DNA of 64,000 bases. It comes from Ruminiclostridium papyrosolvens DSM 2782 (GTDB lineage: Bacteria; Bacillota; Clostridia; Acetivibrionales; DSM-1351). Shown in pieces: positions 8,101-17,433 of this stretch. Where the stretch lies: assembly GCF_029318685.1 (NCBI RefSeq), contig NZ_CP119677.1:186001-250000 (forward strand). Direction: 5' to 3'. Under the pieces are notes generated by a model, which saw nothing but the letters and a program-made list of their open reading frames with translations, did no database searches and had not been told where the DNA came from. The translations under genes were made by a program, and so were the position numbers. Every line of letters starts with the position of its first letter. The stretch's first letter is position 1.

Positions 8101-9891
8101 ATTAAAGTTAATGGTAATATACAATCAATTAAGGACAGAATTCTTCATGAGTTGGAGGATTTATATGATAAAAAGTACGGTTCAAGAGACTTGGTTCCGG
8201 AGGAACTTGCCGTCACTATTTCCAGAATATCAGCGGAAATAAATCGGGAAATATCTGTTCTCATCAGCAGAAGGGGAGTAATAGCAGACATAAGCATTGG
8301 AGACAGCGGAACTGTTACTTTGCCACAGGTAGACGCAAGACGGGGAACGACAAGACTGTCCGCAATAAGATGTATTCATACCCATCCCAGCGGAGGAGGA
8401 ATGTTGTCTCAGGTAGACGTAAGCACTCTTCAGAAGCTGAGACTGGATACTATGGTAGCCATAGGGGTTGCAGACGGACAGCCTTCTGAGATTTATACAG
8501 GGTGTCTTAACCATGAGGAGGGCGTAGATATTTATGGGCCATTTAGCGTTGGGGATACCCGTCTTGGCTACATCTACAGAATAATAGAGGAACTGGACGC
8601 TACTGCAAAGAGCGAAATATATGAAAATGAAGAAGAAGCGGAGACTGCAATACTGGTAGGCTTGGAAACTTCCCAGAGCAGACTGGAAAACATAACCTCA
8701 AAGGATGCCCAGGAGTCTCTGGAGGAGCTTGAGGAACTGGCAAAAACAGCGGGGGCGGTAGTTGTAGACAAGGTATTGCAGAAAAAGCAAACTGAGGACT
8801 CTGCCTATTACATCGGAAAAGGCAAAATAGAAGAGCTTTCTTTGATGTGTCAGGCCAGTGATGTTCAACTGCTGATATTTGATGATGAGCTTTCAGGGGC
8901 TCAGATAAGAAATATAGAGGAAATGGTAAAGGTAAGAGTAATTGACAGAACAACCCTTATACTTGATATATTTGCCCAAAGAGCTGTTTCAAGAGAAGGT
9001 AAGCTTCAGGTAGAACTTGCACAGCTTAAATACAAACTTCCGCGACTAATGGGTATGGGAACTCAGCTTTCAAGGCTTGGAGGAGGTATAGGAACCCGAG
9101 GCCCCGGTGAAAAAAAGCTGGAGGTGGACAGAAGGCATATACGCCGGAGAATTACAGGTTTGGAGCAGGAATTGAAGCAGCTTGAGAAGAGAAGAGAGTT
9201 TTTGCGCAGCAACAGAACCAGCAATAATACTCCCGTAATAGCAATTGTAGGTTATACAAATGCCGGGAAATCAACGTTATTGAACAGGATGTGCGGTTCT
9301 GAGGTGCTTGTTGAAGACAAGCTTTTTGCAACCCTTGACCCATCTGCCAGACAGCTTACAATGAGCGACGGAAGAGAAGCAATACTCGTTGATACGGTTG
9401 GGTTTATCAGAAAGCTTCCCCACGACTTGATTGAGGCCTTTAAATCAACACTGGAAGAGGCAGTTCACGCAGATATGCTCTTGCACGTGGTAGATGCTTC
9501 AAACGAGAACGTTTCAATGCAAATATCTGTTGTAGAAAAGCTCCTTGAAGAATTGGGGGCTTCAACTAAAAACACCATTCTGGTACTTAACAAGCAGGAC
9601 TTGATAAAAGACGGCAGGAGAATCAGTACTGTGGGCTATTCGTCAGTTTGTGAAATATCAGCTTCTACCGGATTTGGCATAGAGCAGCTCTTGGAAAAGA
9701 TAACAGAAGGTTTTATGCATCAACTCAAGGAAGTAAACCTTCTGGTGCCGTATAATGACGGATGGGTAATGCCGTATATATACAAAAACGGGCAGCTGCT
9801 TGAACAGGAATATGAGGAAAGCGGGGTAAAGGTAAAAGCTCTGGTGAAGATAGAGAAAGTTGGCAAGCTAAAGGATTTTATTGTTGTATAA
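8101..9891 (+). CDS. hflX: GTPase HflX, with a JAMM-like N-terminal domain; probable ATT start
   Basis: HflX is a ribosome-associated GTPase that splits stalled or hibernating ribosomes. The HflX domain (GKGKIEEL, RTTLILDIFAQRA, GGGIGTRGPGEKKLE) is followed by a G domain with G1 GYTNAGKST, G3 DTVGF and G4 NKQD. The first canonical start is TTG at 8152 with no ribosome site. AAGGAGG at 8086-8092 points to ATT at 8101 and adds KVNGNIQSIKDRILHEL, which resembles other clostridial HflX N-termini. Residues about 90-120 contain HTHPSGGGMLSQVD, matching the HxH-x10-D pattern of JAMM/MPN metalloproteases. Confidence 0.93.
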   Translation: MKVNGNIQSIKDRILHELEDLYDKKYGSRDLVPEELAVTISRISAEINREISVLISRRGVIADISIGDSGTVTLPQVDARRGTTRLSAIRCIHTHPSGGGMLSQVDVSTLQKLRLDTMVAIGVADGQPSEIYTGCLNHEEGVDIYGPFSVGDTRLGYIYRIIEELDATAKSEIYENEEEAETAILVGLETSQSRLENITSKDAQESLEELEELAKTAGAVVVDKVLQKKQTEDSAYYIGKGKIEELSLMCQASDVQLLIFDDELSGAQIRNIEEMVKVRVIDRTTLILDIFAQRAVSREGKLQVELAQLKYKLPRLMGMGTQLSRLGGGIGTRGPGEKKLEVDRRHIRRRITGLEQELKQLEKRREFLRSNRTSNNTPVIAIVGYTNAGKSTLLNRMCGSEVLVEDKLFATLDPSARQLTMSDGREAILVDTVGFIRKLPHDLIEAFKSTLEEAVHADMLLHVVDASNENVSMQISVVEKLLEELGASTKNTILVLNKQDLIKDGRRISTVGYSSVCEISASTGFGIEQLLEKITEGFMHQLKEVNLLVPYNDGWVMPYIYKNGQLLEQEYEESGVKVKALVKIEKVGKLKDFIVV

Positions 9892-9961
9892 AATCACCAG
9901 TTAAGGTATTATAATATTAACAGACAACTAAATAAAAACTAAATTCTATCAGGAAGGGGTT

Positions 9962-10381
9962 TTGATTATGCTTGTTAGGAACTGTGCAGGTGGAGTGGTC
10001 TTTTCTGGAGAGAAAGTGTTTCTTTTAAAAAATGAAAAGGATGAATGGGTACTTCCAAAGGGGATTATTAGAAGCGGAGATTATCCCGATGAGGTAGCCA
10101 TAAAGAGAGTAAAGGAAGAAACGGGAATTGATGCCGAAATTATTTTAGCAGCAGGCAATACCAACTATGAATTTTTCTCTGTAACACGTCAACGTCCGGT
10201 TTGTAACAAGATTACCTGGTATGTAATGAAATCCCTTAATGATAATTTTCAAGTTAATAAAGAAGATAATTTCAGTGAAGGCGAATATTTTTCCATTGAA
10301 GAGGCTTTGGAGAAGATTACTTACAGTCAGGACAGAGCACTTATAAATTTGTCTTTTGCGAAATATAAAGAGCTGGCTTAA
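9962..10381 (+). CDS. Nudix hydrolase family protein, degenerate Nudix box
   Basis: This 139-aa protein starts behind GGAAGGGG; translation could begin at TTG/ATG 9962-9968. It has the Nudix fold and a Nudix box (GIIRSGDYPDEVAIKRVKEE). The canonical pattern is G-x5-E-x7-R-E-U-x-E-E-x-G-U. Here the first Glu is Asp and the RE pair is Lys-Arg, while the metal-binding EE and final TGI are kept. Relatives hydrolyse nucleoside polyphosphates. Activity could be changed or lost, so the substrate is unassigned. Confidence 0.85.
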   Translation: MIMLVRNCAGGVVFSGEKVFLLKNEKDEWVLPKGIIRSGDYPDEVAIKRVKEETGIDAEIILAAGNTNYEFFSVTRQRPVCNKITWYVMKSLNDNFQVNKEDNFSEGEYFSIEEALEKITYSQDRALINLSFAKYKELA

Positions 10382-10415
10382 CAGTAAGGTTAGAGTAATA
10401 TAATACAGTAAGTAT

Positions 10416-10447
10416 CAGCACTCCCGATTTTTGGGGGTGCTGTTTTT
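10416..10447 (+). terminator. Terminator after the Nudix gene
   Basis: CAGCACTCCC pairs with GGGGGTGCTG (one G-U) across a 7-nt loop and is followed by five T. Confidence 0.85.
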
Positions 10448-10520
10448 GGATATAGCCTGGGAATTTATTAAGAATAAGTTTACATAAAATGTTATGCCAC
10501 TAGCTACTTGGGAGGTTAAT

Positions 10521-11171
10521 TTGTTAGCTGAATACAAAACGATACTAAATACCGCTGAAGCGGAGTTTGAAGAAAAAAAGTCCAGATTTATTGCCAATGT
10601 CCGCCCTGTAACCTGTGAAGAAGAAGCACTGGAGTTTATCGAAGCAATGAGGTCAAAGTACTGGAACGCATCTCATAACGTATATGCCTACAGCATAAAC
10701 AACGGTACCTTGATACAGAGATACAGTGACGACGGAGAGCCTTCGGGAACAGCCGGTGTGCCTACTCTGGAAGTAATAAAACGTATGGGCTTACAGGACG
10801 CTGTGGTGGTAGTAACCCGCTATTTCGGAGGAACACTGCTGGGCGCCTCCGGCCTTATAAGAGCTTACAGCAAGAGTGCCTCCATGGGACTTGAAGCAGC
10901 GGAAATAGTTACCCGTAAGCTGTGTTATAACCTGAATATTATTATAGAATACACAATTTTCGGACGTCTTCAGAACATGCTTATTTCAAATAATAATATA
11001 ATAAAAGAAATCAGATATGAGCAGGATGTGGAGCTTTGTGTTCTTATAGAGGTTGGAAATGAGGAAAAACTTATGAAGGATATTGTAGAGGTTTCCAATG
11101 GAAGGGCTATCCAAGACCTTGCTGAAAAAACTTACATTACATTAGGCAGTGATGGAAGGTTGATTATTTAA
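10521..11171 (+). CDS. YigZ/IMPACT family protein
   Basis: I place the start at TTG 10521 because GGGAGG ends six bases before it. An upstream in-frame ATG at 10494 lacks a ribosome site. The 216-aa product then matches usual YigZ length. The N-terminal IMPACT (UPF0029) domain is clear: EKKSRFIANV, SHNVYAYSI, YSDDGEPSGTAGVP and VVTRYFGGTLLGASGLIRAY. A C-terminal ferredoxin-like DUF1949 domain follows. Relatives are linked to translational stress control in eukaryotes; the bacterial role is not settled. Confidence 0.9.
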   Translation: MLAEYKTILNTAEAEFEEKKSRFIANVRPVTCEEEALEFIEAMRSKYWNASHNVYAYSINNGTLIQRYSDDGEPSGTAGVPTLEVIKRMGLQDAVVVVTRYFGGTLLGASGLIRAYSKSASMGLEAAEIVTRKLCYNLNIIIEYTIFGRLQNMLISNNNIIKEIRYEQDVELCVLIEVGNEEKLMKDIVEVSNGRAIQDLAEKTYITLGSDGRLII

Positions 11172-11263
11172 CAAATAACTATTATAATTTATAATGGATT
11201 TTAATTGTAAAATAAAGCTTTAGCTTTTAAAAGAATATAAATAGGATTTATTAGGAGGTAAAC

Positions 11264-12010
11264 ATGTCAGGCCATTCAAAATGGGCGAATATTAAACGCC
11301 AAAAAGGTGCAGCAGATGCTGTCAGAGCTAAGATTTTTACTAAGCTGGGAAGAGAAATCCAGATAGCTGTAAGAATTGGGGGCGCTGACCCAAATGCAAA
11401 TTCAAAATTAAAGGATATTATCGCTAAGTGTAAAGCAAATAATATGCCTAATGATAATATTCAAAGAAGCATTAAGAAGGCATCGGGTGAAGCCGATGGT
11501 TCCAACTATGAAGAAATAACCTACGAAGGCTACGGCCCGGGCGGAGTTGCCGTTATATGCGAATGTACAACAGATAACAGAAACAGAACAGCCGGAGACC
11601 TGAGACATTATTTTGATAAATTCGGCGGAAACCTTGGACAAAGTGGCTGCGTTTCCTTCATGTTTAACAAAAAAGGCGTTATAGTTATTGAAAAGGATGA
11701 CAAGGTAAACGAAGAAGCCTTGATGATGGAAGCTTTGGATGCCGGAGCAGAGGACTTTGATTCAGATGACAACTGCTACGAAATAGTAACTGACCCTGCT
11801 GACTTTTCAGCTGTTCGTGAGGCGCTTGAAGCAAAGGGCTACGAATTTATTGAAGCAGAGGTTTCAATGATACCAACGACTACTACAAAGCTTACAGAAC
11901 CTGAACAGATTAAATTTATGGATAAGTTGATAGATGCCTTGGAAGACCTTGATGATGTGTCAAACGTTTACCATAGCTGGGAACAGGATGAAGAGGACGA
12001 GGAAGAATAA
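11264..12010 (+). CDS. YebC/PmpR family protein
   Basis: The 248-aa protein begins with the canonical [15 protein letters not shown] and has the three-domain YebC architecture with conserved [19 protein letters not shown] and [14 protein letters not shown]. Older work describes family members as DNA-binding regulators (PmpR). More recent work on YebC-type proteins supports a translation factor helping ribosomes through proline stretches. The acidic C-terminus (EQDEEDEEE) is typical. AGGAGG precedes the ATG. A bidirectional hairpin follows. Confidence 0.93.
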   Translation: MSGHSKWANIKRQKGAADAVRAKIFTKLGREIQIAVRIGGADPNANSKLKDIIAKCKANNMPNDNIQRSIKKASGEADGSNYEEITYEGYGPGGVAVICECTTDNRNRTAGDLRHYFDKFGGNLGQSGCVSFMFNKKGVIVIEKDDKVNEEALMMEALDAGAEDFDSDDNCYEIVTDPADFSAVREALEAKGYEFIEAEVSMIPTTTTKLTEPEQIKFMDKLIDALEDLDDVSNVYHSWEQDEEDEEE

Positions 12011-12019
12011 GATAATTAT

Positions 12020-12072
12020 ATTGCCAATTTTTAATCAGGTGTTTATAAGCCTGATTAGAATTGGCAATTTTA
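12020..12072. terminator. Bidirectional terminator between yebC and the DUF4846 gene
   Basis: A long imperfect hairpin pairs ATTGCCAATTTTTAATCAGG with CCTGATTAGAATTGGCAAT, with A/T tracts on both flanks. It serves two convergent genes and touches the stop codon of the minus-strand gene. Confidence 0.75.
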
Positions 12073-12966
12073 GTTTTCAAACCTCATGAGTTGGTTTTGG
12101 TTAAAATTCCATTCAGGGGTTTTTAACGAACTGCCAAAATTTGTTGAGTACCAAGGACTTAGAGCTTCATTTTCAGGGTTTTTAAGAATATGTATGCTCT
12201 GAGCCGGCATGTAGCTCTGTGCTGTCAAAAATATCTTTTCTCCTGTTTTTTTATTTTCTGCCATGTCGAGTACGATAACAGCATGGCCGGGAGTAGCACC
12301 TTTTAGAAACACATCTCCTATTTGCATGTTTTCTACAGGTTCTTTTTTCATTTCCTGTGAAAGAGACAGGGTTCCTGCGTATGCAAAGACCACATCCAGA
12401 TACTTTCTGAAACTGCTGTATTCTTTTGAATAATTTGCATTTTTCACCCAATAGGTGTTATTACCCTTAACTACAATTCTGTTTCCGTTCATCCATTTCC
12501 AGTAATCAGCATTAAAGCCGTTTGTAAGATTAAAGTGTATCCTTTTGTATAGACCCTGACTGTACAAATATTCAGCTCGCAATCTCATAACGGCATCAGC
12601 ACATTGCTGTAAATCTCTATTGCCCACATCAATATCAAGAACTGCAACATGTACATCCTTTTCCGTTACCTCACCATTGTAAAGTTGTATTTTTGTACCA
12701 TCCGGCTTCACGGGTAAAGCTCTAAGGTATTGACCAAAGGAGTTGTTTTCTGCAGCTATTCTTTCAAAGCCTTCAGGAACTCTGATTCTTTCTTGCACCG
12801 TTTTGCCGTTGGGGTTAATAATAATCTTGGGTTTTTCCTGTGCAGGAGAAGGGGTGACGGAGGCTTGCGTTGGTTCTTGGACAGTGCTTTTTGTGGTTTG
12901 AGCAGGATTTGAATTAGAACATGCCGTAAGCAAGAGCAGCAGTATGATAATTAATAGTTTTTTCAT
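12070..12966 (-). CDS. DUF4846 lipoprotein
   Basis: The 298-aa protein starts with a lipoprotein signal (MKKLLIIILLLLLTAC) whose Cys near residue 16 would be lipidated. A Ser/Thr/Pro-rich linker (residues 17-50) leads to a DUF4846 domain (RVPEGFERI, FGQYLRALPVKPDG, CADAVMRLRAEYL, FLKGATPGHAVIVLD). It is therefore an extracytoplasmic, membrane-anchored protein of unknown activity. AGGAGG precedes the ATG. It is convergent with yebC and divergent from the next AraC gene. Confidence 0.88.
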   Translation of the reverse strand: MKKLLIIILLLLLTACSNSNPAQTTKSTVQEPTQASVTPSPAQEKPKIIINPNGKTVQERIRVPEGFERIAAENNSFGQYLRALPVKPDGTKIQLYNGEVTEKDVHVAVLDIDVGNRDLQQCADAVMRLRAEYLYSQGLYKRIHFNLTNGFNADYWKWMNGNRIVVKGNNTYWVKNANYSKEYSSFRKYLDVVFAYAGTLSLSQEMKKEPVENMQIGDVFLKGATPGHAVIVLDMAENKKTGEKIFLTAQSYMPAQSIHILKNPENEALSPWYSTNFGSSLKTPEWNFNQNQLMRFEN

Positions 12967-13108
12967 TAGTTATCCTCCTATATTTATTGTACCAAATTTC
13001 CAAATTGTTGAAAACGTTAGACTATATTTTTGGAAAAAAAGTCGGACGGCTAAAATGTAGGTATGATATTATATTCTCATCTTAAGAGACTAAAGGAGTG
13101 CTTCTTTA

Positions 13109-14467
13109 ATGAACTACTATGAAAGAATTCAGAAATCCATTGATTATATTGAGAGTTGCCTTGAAAACAAGATTAACATAGATTTTGCAGCACAAACCGC
13201 ATATATGTCTTTGTCAAACTTTTATAGAATGTTTTTTGCACTCACAGGCCACTCGGTAAAAGAGTACATCAGGCTTCGCAGGATTAGTTTAGGGGCTTTT
13301 GAGTTACGAAACAGGGATACTTGTTTAATTGATATTGCAATAAAGTTTGATTTTGAAAGCGGAGACAGCTTTTCGAGGGCTTTTAGACGTGTAACAGGAT
13401 TTCTGCCCAGTGATTATAGGAAACAGAAAAGCTTGTACAACTTTGAGAGGATTGATATTATGGAAAAGTATTTTGATATTCAGGACAAAGAGCTTATTGA
13501 GAATTATCCCGACATAAAGGTTTTGAAAGAACTGGAGCCAACTCGTGCAGCGTATTTTTGCTATTATGGAAAAGAACCTGAACACCATGCTTTTGCTGTA
13601 ATGGCAGAATGGCTCAATAAAAATGGTCTTAATATAAATGAACAGAAGCTGCGTATTTTCGGATATAATAACCCCAATCCGTCATCTCCCAATGAAGAAG
13701 AATACGGGTACGAGGTTTGTGTTACTGTTGCAGATAATATAGTTGTAAATGATGACCTTGTAAAGGAAAAAATACTGGGTGGAGGGCTTTACGCTGTTAC
13801 AAACGTTAAGCGCGGACAGGATGGAGATATAGGGGGCGAAATTGTTAAGGCGTGGAACCGCTTTAAGAACTGGATTTCTGACAGCAAATATGTTTATGGA
13901 GGACACCAGTGGCTGGAAGAGCATTTGGGCTTTGATGACAATGCCAACCATATCGGCGGAATAGACTTATATATGCCTATAGCCTTAAAATCCAGCGATT
14001 ATGATATAACCAAAACTTTTGATTATGTAGATTCTATGTTGACGGCAACGTATACTGCAACCGGAAAAGATGCAGATGATAAGGCACGTGCTTTCTTTTT
14101 GAAATGGGCAGATTCCCAAGGTCTATTTAATGACGGCAAGACACACAGGTTTTTTGCTTACTATGACCATGAGAAAATAGGCCATAAGGACTTTTTCTAT
14201 AAAATCCATGTTACGGTGGATGAAGAATTTAGGACTGATAATCGGGATATTAAGCTGGAAGAGTTTACAGGCGGTTACTATGCCATAATGAAAGCAAAAT
14301 ACAGTTATAACGGCTGGGCATGGGGAGAGTTCCTTAAATGGTTATCTAAGAGTACGGAATTTGACTTGGGAAACTATTGGTTTTTTGAAGAATATAAGCT
14401 TAATAAACCTGAACTTGATATGGATACAGAGGTAGTTTTACATATGCCGGTAAAGCAAAAAGTGTAA
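13109..14467 (+). CDS. AraC family regulator with two GyrI-like effector domains
   Basis: This 452-aa protein has an N-terminal AraC double helix-turn-helix (residues 5-105: DFAAQTAYMSLSNFYRMFF, KFDFESGDSFSRAFRRVTG). Two tandem GyrI-like (SOUL/BmrR-type) ligand-binding domains follow, about residues 135-290 and 295-450, each with the YGYEV or FFYKI strand and a GG-Y-A loop. It probably senses a small organic molecule and controls the adjacent nitroreductase gene 13 bp downstream. Most family members carry one GyrI domain, so the duplication is notable. Confidence 0.88.
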   Translation: MNYYERIQKSIDYIESCLENKINIDFAAQTAYMSLSNFYRMFFALTGHSVKEYIRLRRISLGAFELRNRDTCLIDIAIKFDFESGDSFSRAFRRVTGFLPSDYRKQKSLYNFERIDIMEKYFDIQDKELIENYPDIKVLKELEPTRAAYFCYYGKEPEHHAFAVMAEWLNKNGLNINEQKLRIFGYNNPNPSSPNEEEYGYEVCVTVADNIVVNDDLVKEKILGGGLYAVTNVKRGQDGDIGGEIVKAWNRFKNWISDSKYVYGGHQWLEEHLGFDDNANHIGGIDLYMPIALKSSDYDITKTFDYVDSMLTATYTATGKDADDKARAFFLKWADSQGLFNDGKTHRFFAYYDHEKIGHKDFFYKIHVTVDEEFRTDNRDIKLEEFTGGYYAIMKAKYSYNGWAWGEFLKWLSKSTEFDLGNYWFFEEYKLNKPELDMDTEVVLHMPVKQKV

Positions 14468-14480
14468 GGGAGCGGTGGTA

Positions 14481-15338
14481 ATGCAGACATTTAGTTCTAT
14501 ATTGAAAAAACCCGATACGAAGGGCGGTTTGACTTTTATTGAGTTGCCTTTTAATCCTGCTAAAGTGTTTAATGTTAGTAAAGGGACTATAAAGGTTTAC
14601 GGTACTATAAACGGAGTGGAATACAGAAACAAGCTTATTTCCAGAGGAAACGGGCTTTATATAATGACCGTAGATAAAGCTCTGCAAAAAAGAATTGTCT
14701 TTACAGGTGAGGATTTGAAGATTGAAGTTACAATGAATCTTGATGAGAGTGCAATGCAAGGCTCCGGCAAGCGTGAAAATGTTGAAAAACATACTTGCGA
14801 TATGGACGTATTGACTGCTATTAAGACAAGAAGAAGCATTCGTATTTTTAAGTCAGAAGAAATTGAAAAGTCAAAAATACAAACAATTCTTGAGGCTGGA
14901 TTTTGCGCTCCAACAGCTAAAAACAAGCGTCCTTGGTATTTCATTGTAACACGCAATAAAGATTTCCTGACTAATCTGATTAAGGTGGACGCAGGACAAA
15001 GTAATTACTTACCACTTGCCTGTGCTGACTGCTGTATTATTGTTTGCGGGGACAAGAGTATTCAGGGTGTGACAGAATTTCTTTTAGAAGACTGCTCCGC
15101 AGCTGCACAAAATATGCTGCTTGCTGCCCATGGCCTAGGCTTGGGTGCCACATGGTGCAGCTTGCCCAGAGCAAGTAAAAGGAATAAATATGCTTGTGAG
15201 TTTTACAACTTGAGTGACAAGGTTATCCCATTAGCTATAATTGCTCTTGGCTATCCCGCCGAGGAAAAAGAATTTGCCCCGCGGTATGACGAAACAAAAG
15301 TACATTGGGAGATTGGGGAGGAGTACCCTGCAGAATAG
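14481..15338 (+). CDS. DUF1905-nitroreductase fusion protein
   Basis: I take ATG 14481 as the start because GGGAG sits 8 bases upstream; GTG 14475 is too close. The N-terminal 95 residues match DUF1905 (FIELPFNPAKVF, GTIKVYGTINGVEYRNKL). Residues about 110-285 are an FMN nitroreductase domain (IKTRRSIRIFKSEEI, AGFCAPTAKNKRPWYFIV, LGLGATWC). The enzyme probably reduces nitro- or quinone-type compounds with NAD(P)H. Its position between two AraC-GyrI regulators suggests response to a xenobiotic or redox-active metabolite. Confidence 0.85.
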   Translation: MQTFSSILKKPDTKGGLTFIELPFNPAKVFNVSKGTIKVYGTINGVEYRNKLISRGNGLYIMTVDKALQKRIVFTGEDLKIEVTMNLDESAMQGSGKRENVEKHTCDMDVLTAIKTRRSIRIFKSEEIEKSKIQTILEAGFCAPTAKNKRPWYFIVTRNKDFLTNLIKVDAGQSNYLPLACADCCIIVCGDKSIQGVTEFLLEDCSAAAQNMLLAAHGLGLGATWCSLPRASKRNKYACEFYNLSDKVIPLAIIALGYPAEEKEFAPRYDETKVHWEIGEEYPAE

Positions 15339-15404
15339 TGCACCAATTGACGGGATATATAATTCGGTCCATGTTAGACTGGTTATCGAAGGGAGGTTAT
15401 GCGT

Positions 15405-16277
15405 ATGAACTGGCTTGATAAGATGAATGAGGCAATTTGCTATGTAGAAGACAACTTAGCGGGAGAGATTGATTTTGACGAAGTTGCAAGGAAGGCATGT
15501 TGCTCAACCTATCATTTTCAGCGCATGTTTTCGTTTATTACAGAAGTACCGTTGTCTGAATACATCAGACGAAGACGGCTTACTCTTGCAGCGTTTGAAC
15601 TTCAGAACAGCAGTGTAAAGGTTATCGAACTTGCGTTTAAATATGGTTATGAGTCCCCTGACGCGTTTACCCGTGCATTTCAAAATCTGCATGGCGTTAC
15701 GCCCACTTCGGCGCGCGATATGGGCGTACAGCTGAAAGCCTATCCACGCATTTCCTTTCATATTTCGATTAAAGGAGATGTGGAAATGAATTACAGAATT
15801 GAAGAAAAGGAAAGCTTTTCAGTATTTGGTATTGATACAATTTTAAGTAAGGTAGATGGAGAATGTTATAAAAGAATACCTGAATTCTGGCTTAAATCAA
15901 TTGAAGACGGAACTGTGGAACGTATTTTAAAAGCGGCAGACGACGGAAAGCAGAATATGATGCTGAATGCTGCCATGTACGGACATGAAAATGACGGGAC
16001 ATACCATTATATGTTATGTCATAGAATTCCCCAAAAAGGTATTCCTGAAGGTTTTGTACAACTGGACATACCCAAACTGACGTGGGCTATTTTCCCTACA
16101 GAAGAGCATACCGAGGACAAAACCTCAGAAAAGGTGCAGGCAATATGGGAACGCATATATCCGGAATGGTTTCCCTCATCAGGTTACCAACATGCAGATG
16201 CACCTGAATTTGAAATGTACTATAAAGTGGGGGATAATAAATATATAGTAGAAATCTGGATACCGGTTTATAAATAG
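15405..16277 (+). CDS. AraC family regulator with one GyrI-like effector domain
   Basis: ATG 15405 lies 8 bases after GGGAGG and is preferred to ATG 15399. The 290-aa product has an AraC helix-turn-helix (residues 8-105: DEVARKACCSTYHFQRMF, YGYESPDAFTRAFQNLHG) followed by one GyrI-like ligand-binding domain (from about residue 125: YRIEEKESFSVFGIDTIL, WIPVYK at the end). It is related to the regulator at 13109 but has one effector domain rather than two. It probably co-regulates the nitroreductase. Confidence 0.88.
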   Translation: MNWLDKMNEAICYVEDNLAGEIDFDEVARKACCSTYHFQRMFSFITEVPLSEYIRRRRLTLAAFELQNSSVKVIELAFKYGYESPDAFTRAFQNLHGVTPTSARDMGVQLKAYPRISFHISIKGDVEMNYRIEEKESFSVFGIDTILSKVDGECYKRIPEFWLKSIEDGTVERILKAADDGKQNMMLNAAMYGHENDGTYHYMLCHRIPQKGIPEGFVQLDIPKLTWAIFPTEEHTEDKTSEKVQAIWERIYPEWFPSSGYQHADAPEFEMYYKVGDNKYIVEIWIPVYK

Positions 16278-16312
16278 AGTATTTTTTATTTATTCAAAAA
16301 CTTAAAAACACT

Positions 16313-16359
16313 CCGGCAATCAAAAAAACCCTGCTTATAGAAGAAGGTTTGATTGTCGG
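16313..16359. other. Stem-loop between convergent genes
   Basis: CCGGCAATCAAA pairs with TTTGATTGTCGG (one G-U) around a 23-nt loop. No good T-run follows on the plus strand; on the minus strand there is a weak one. It could be a weak terminator for the AraC gene at 16447-17310. The rest of 16278-16446 shows nothing I recognise. Confidence 0.4.
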
Positions 16360-16446
16360 AAGAAAGTTTTCCGTTTATGGTGTCAAGCTCCAGAACCAGT
16401 GGAAAGGTTAAAGATTATATCCATTATGTGAGAATTTTGCAAGGAA

Positions 16447-17310
16447 TTATATTCCGCTAAGCTTATGCTGATTTCGATATTCAACAGGGGTTGTATGCAT
16501 TGCTTTTTTATATACCTTTGTAAAATAATTGGCACAAGAGAAGCCACATGCTTCTGCAATTTTCTGAATGGACAGATTGGTATTCAAAAGTAGCTGCATT
16601 CCATGCTCCAGACGGAGGTTGGTTAAATATTGTACGGGGGAAATTCCTTTCTCCTTACAGAATTGTCTGGTTAAGTGGGAATAGGTAACACCTATCTCAG
16701 GACACATTTCTTCAAGATTTATTTGGTTTGAGTAGTTCCTGTTTATCCATTCTATTGCAGCAGCTACGTGAGGGCTTGCCTTTCGGGCAGTTGGAAATTC
16801 TATGTTTCGCAGTAAAGCAATCAGAAAGCGATAAAGCCATTCACTGCCCATATAGCGACCTAAGGGTCTTTGGCTGTGAAGGTTATTATATAATTCAAAA
16901 AAGTAACTGATGGGTAAACTGTCTATCCCTAATTCCATTACAGAGCCGGTTAGTTCACGGATACGATTAATAAAGGGTGCCGCGGCAGGTCCTGAAAAGT
17001 GTATATAGAAGAATGTCCAGCTATGCTCAGGAGCATCCTCAGATGAGGGAAGGTAGTATTTGCTTTCTTCGGGAAAGGATATTAAAAAGGCCCTGCCCTT
17101 TGTCAGCTTGTATCGTGTATTCCTGCTTTCATATATTCCATATCCGTCTAAGGTGTATTGAAAAAGGTAGCCATGGTAGTCCCTTGTTGAATTATCAAAA
17201 AGGTAGTTTTCTTTTTGTCTTGTTTCCAAGCCCAAATCTTTTATACTTAATGATTGTTCTCCTATAACGTCTGTACCAAAAAAACCGAAATTGCCTGATT
17301 TCCATGACAT
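16447..17310 (-). CDS. AraC family regulator with cupin-type arm, likely alpha-galactoside regulator
   Basis: The start is ATG 17310 behind AAAGGGG. This 287-aa protein has an N-terminal AraC_binding cupin (residues 40-140: YLFQYTLDGYGIYESRNTRY, GRAFLISFPEESKYYLP) and a C-terminal AraC helix-turn-helix (residues 190-285: EEMCPEIGVTYSHLTRQF, ACGFSCANYFTKVYKKAM). The divergent GH27 gene suggests it binds a galactoside and activates that gene, in the style of RafR or MsmR. The link is inferred from gene order. Confidence 0.88.
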   Translation of the reverse strand: MSWKSGNFGFFGTDVIGEQSLSIKDLGLETRQKENYLFDNSTRDYHGYLFQYTLDGYGIYESRNTRYKLTKGRAFLISFPEESKYYLPSSEDAPEHSWTFFYIHFSGPAAAPFINRIRELTGSVMELGIDSLPISYFFELYNNLHSQRPLGRYMGSEWLYRFLIALLRNIEFPTARKASPHVAAAIEWINRNYSNQINLEEMCPEIGVTYSHLTRQFCKEKGISPVQYLTNLRLEHGMQLLLNTNLSIQKIAEACGFSCANYFTKVYKKAMHTTPVEYRNQHKLSGI

Positions 17311-17433
17311 CAAAAAATTACCCCTTTCTGCAGATAACTACCCTTGTTGATGAAAAAGCCTAATAATATAATACTTTATATAGAGATTATTTCAAGGAAT
17401 GTATATCAAAATTTTACTTATGGAGAATAAATT

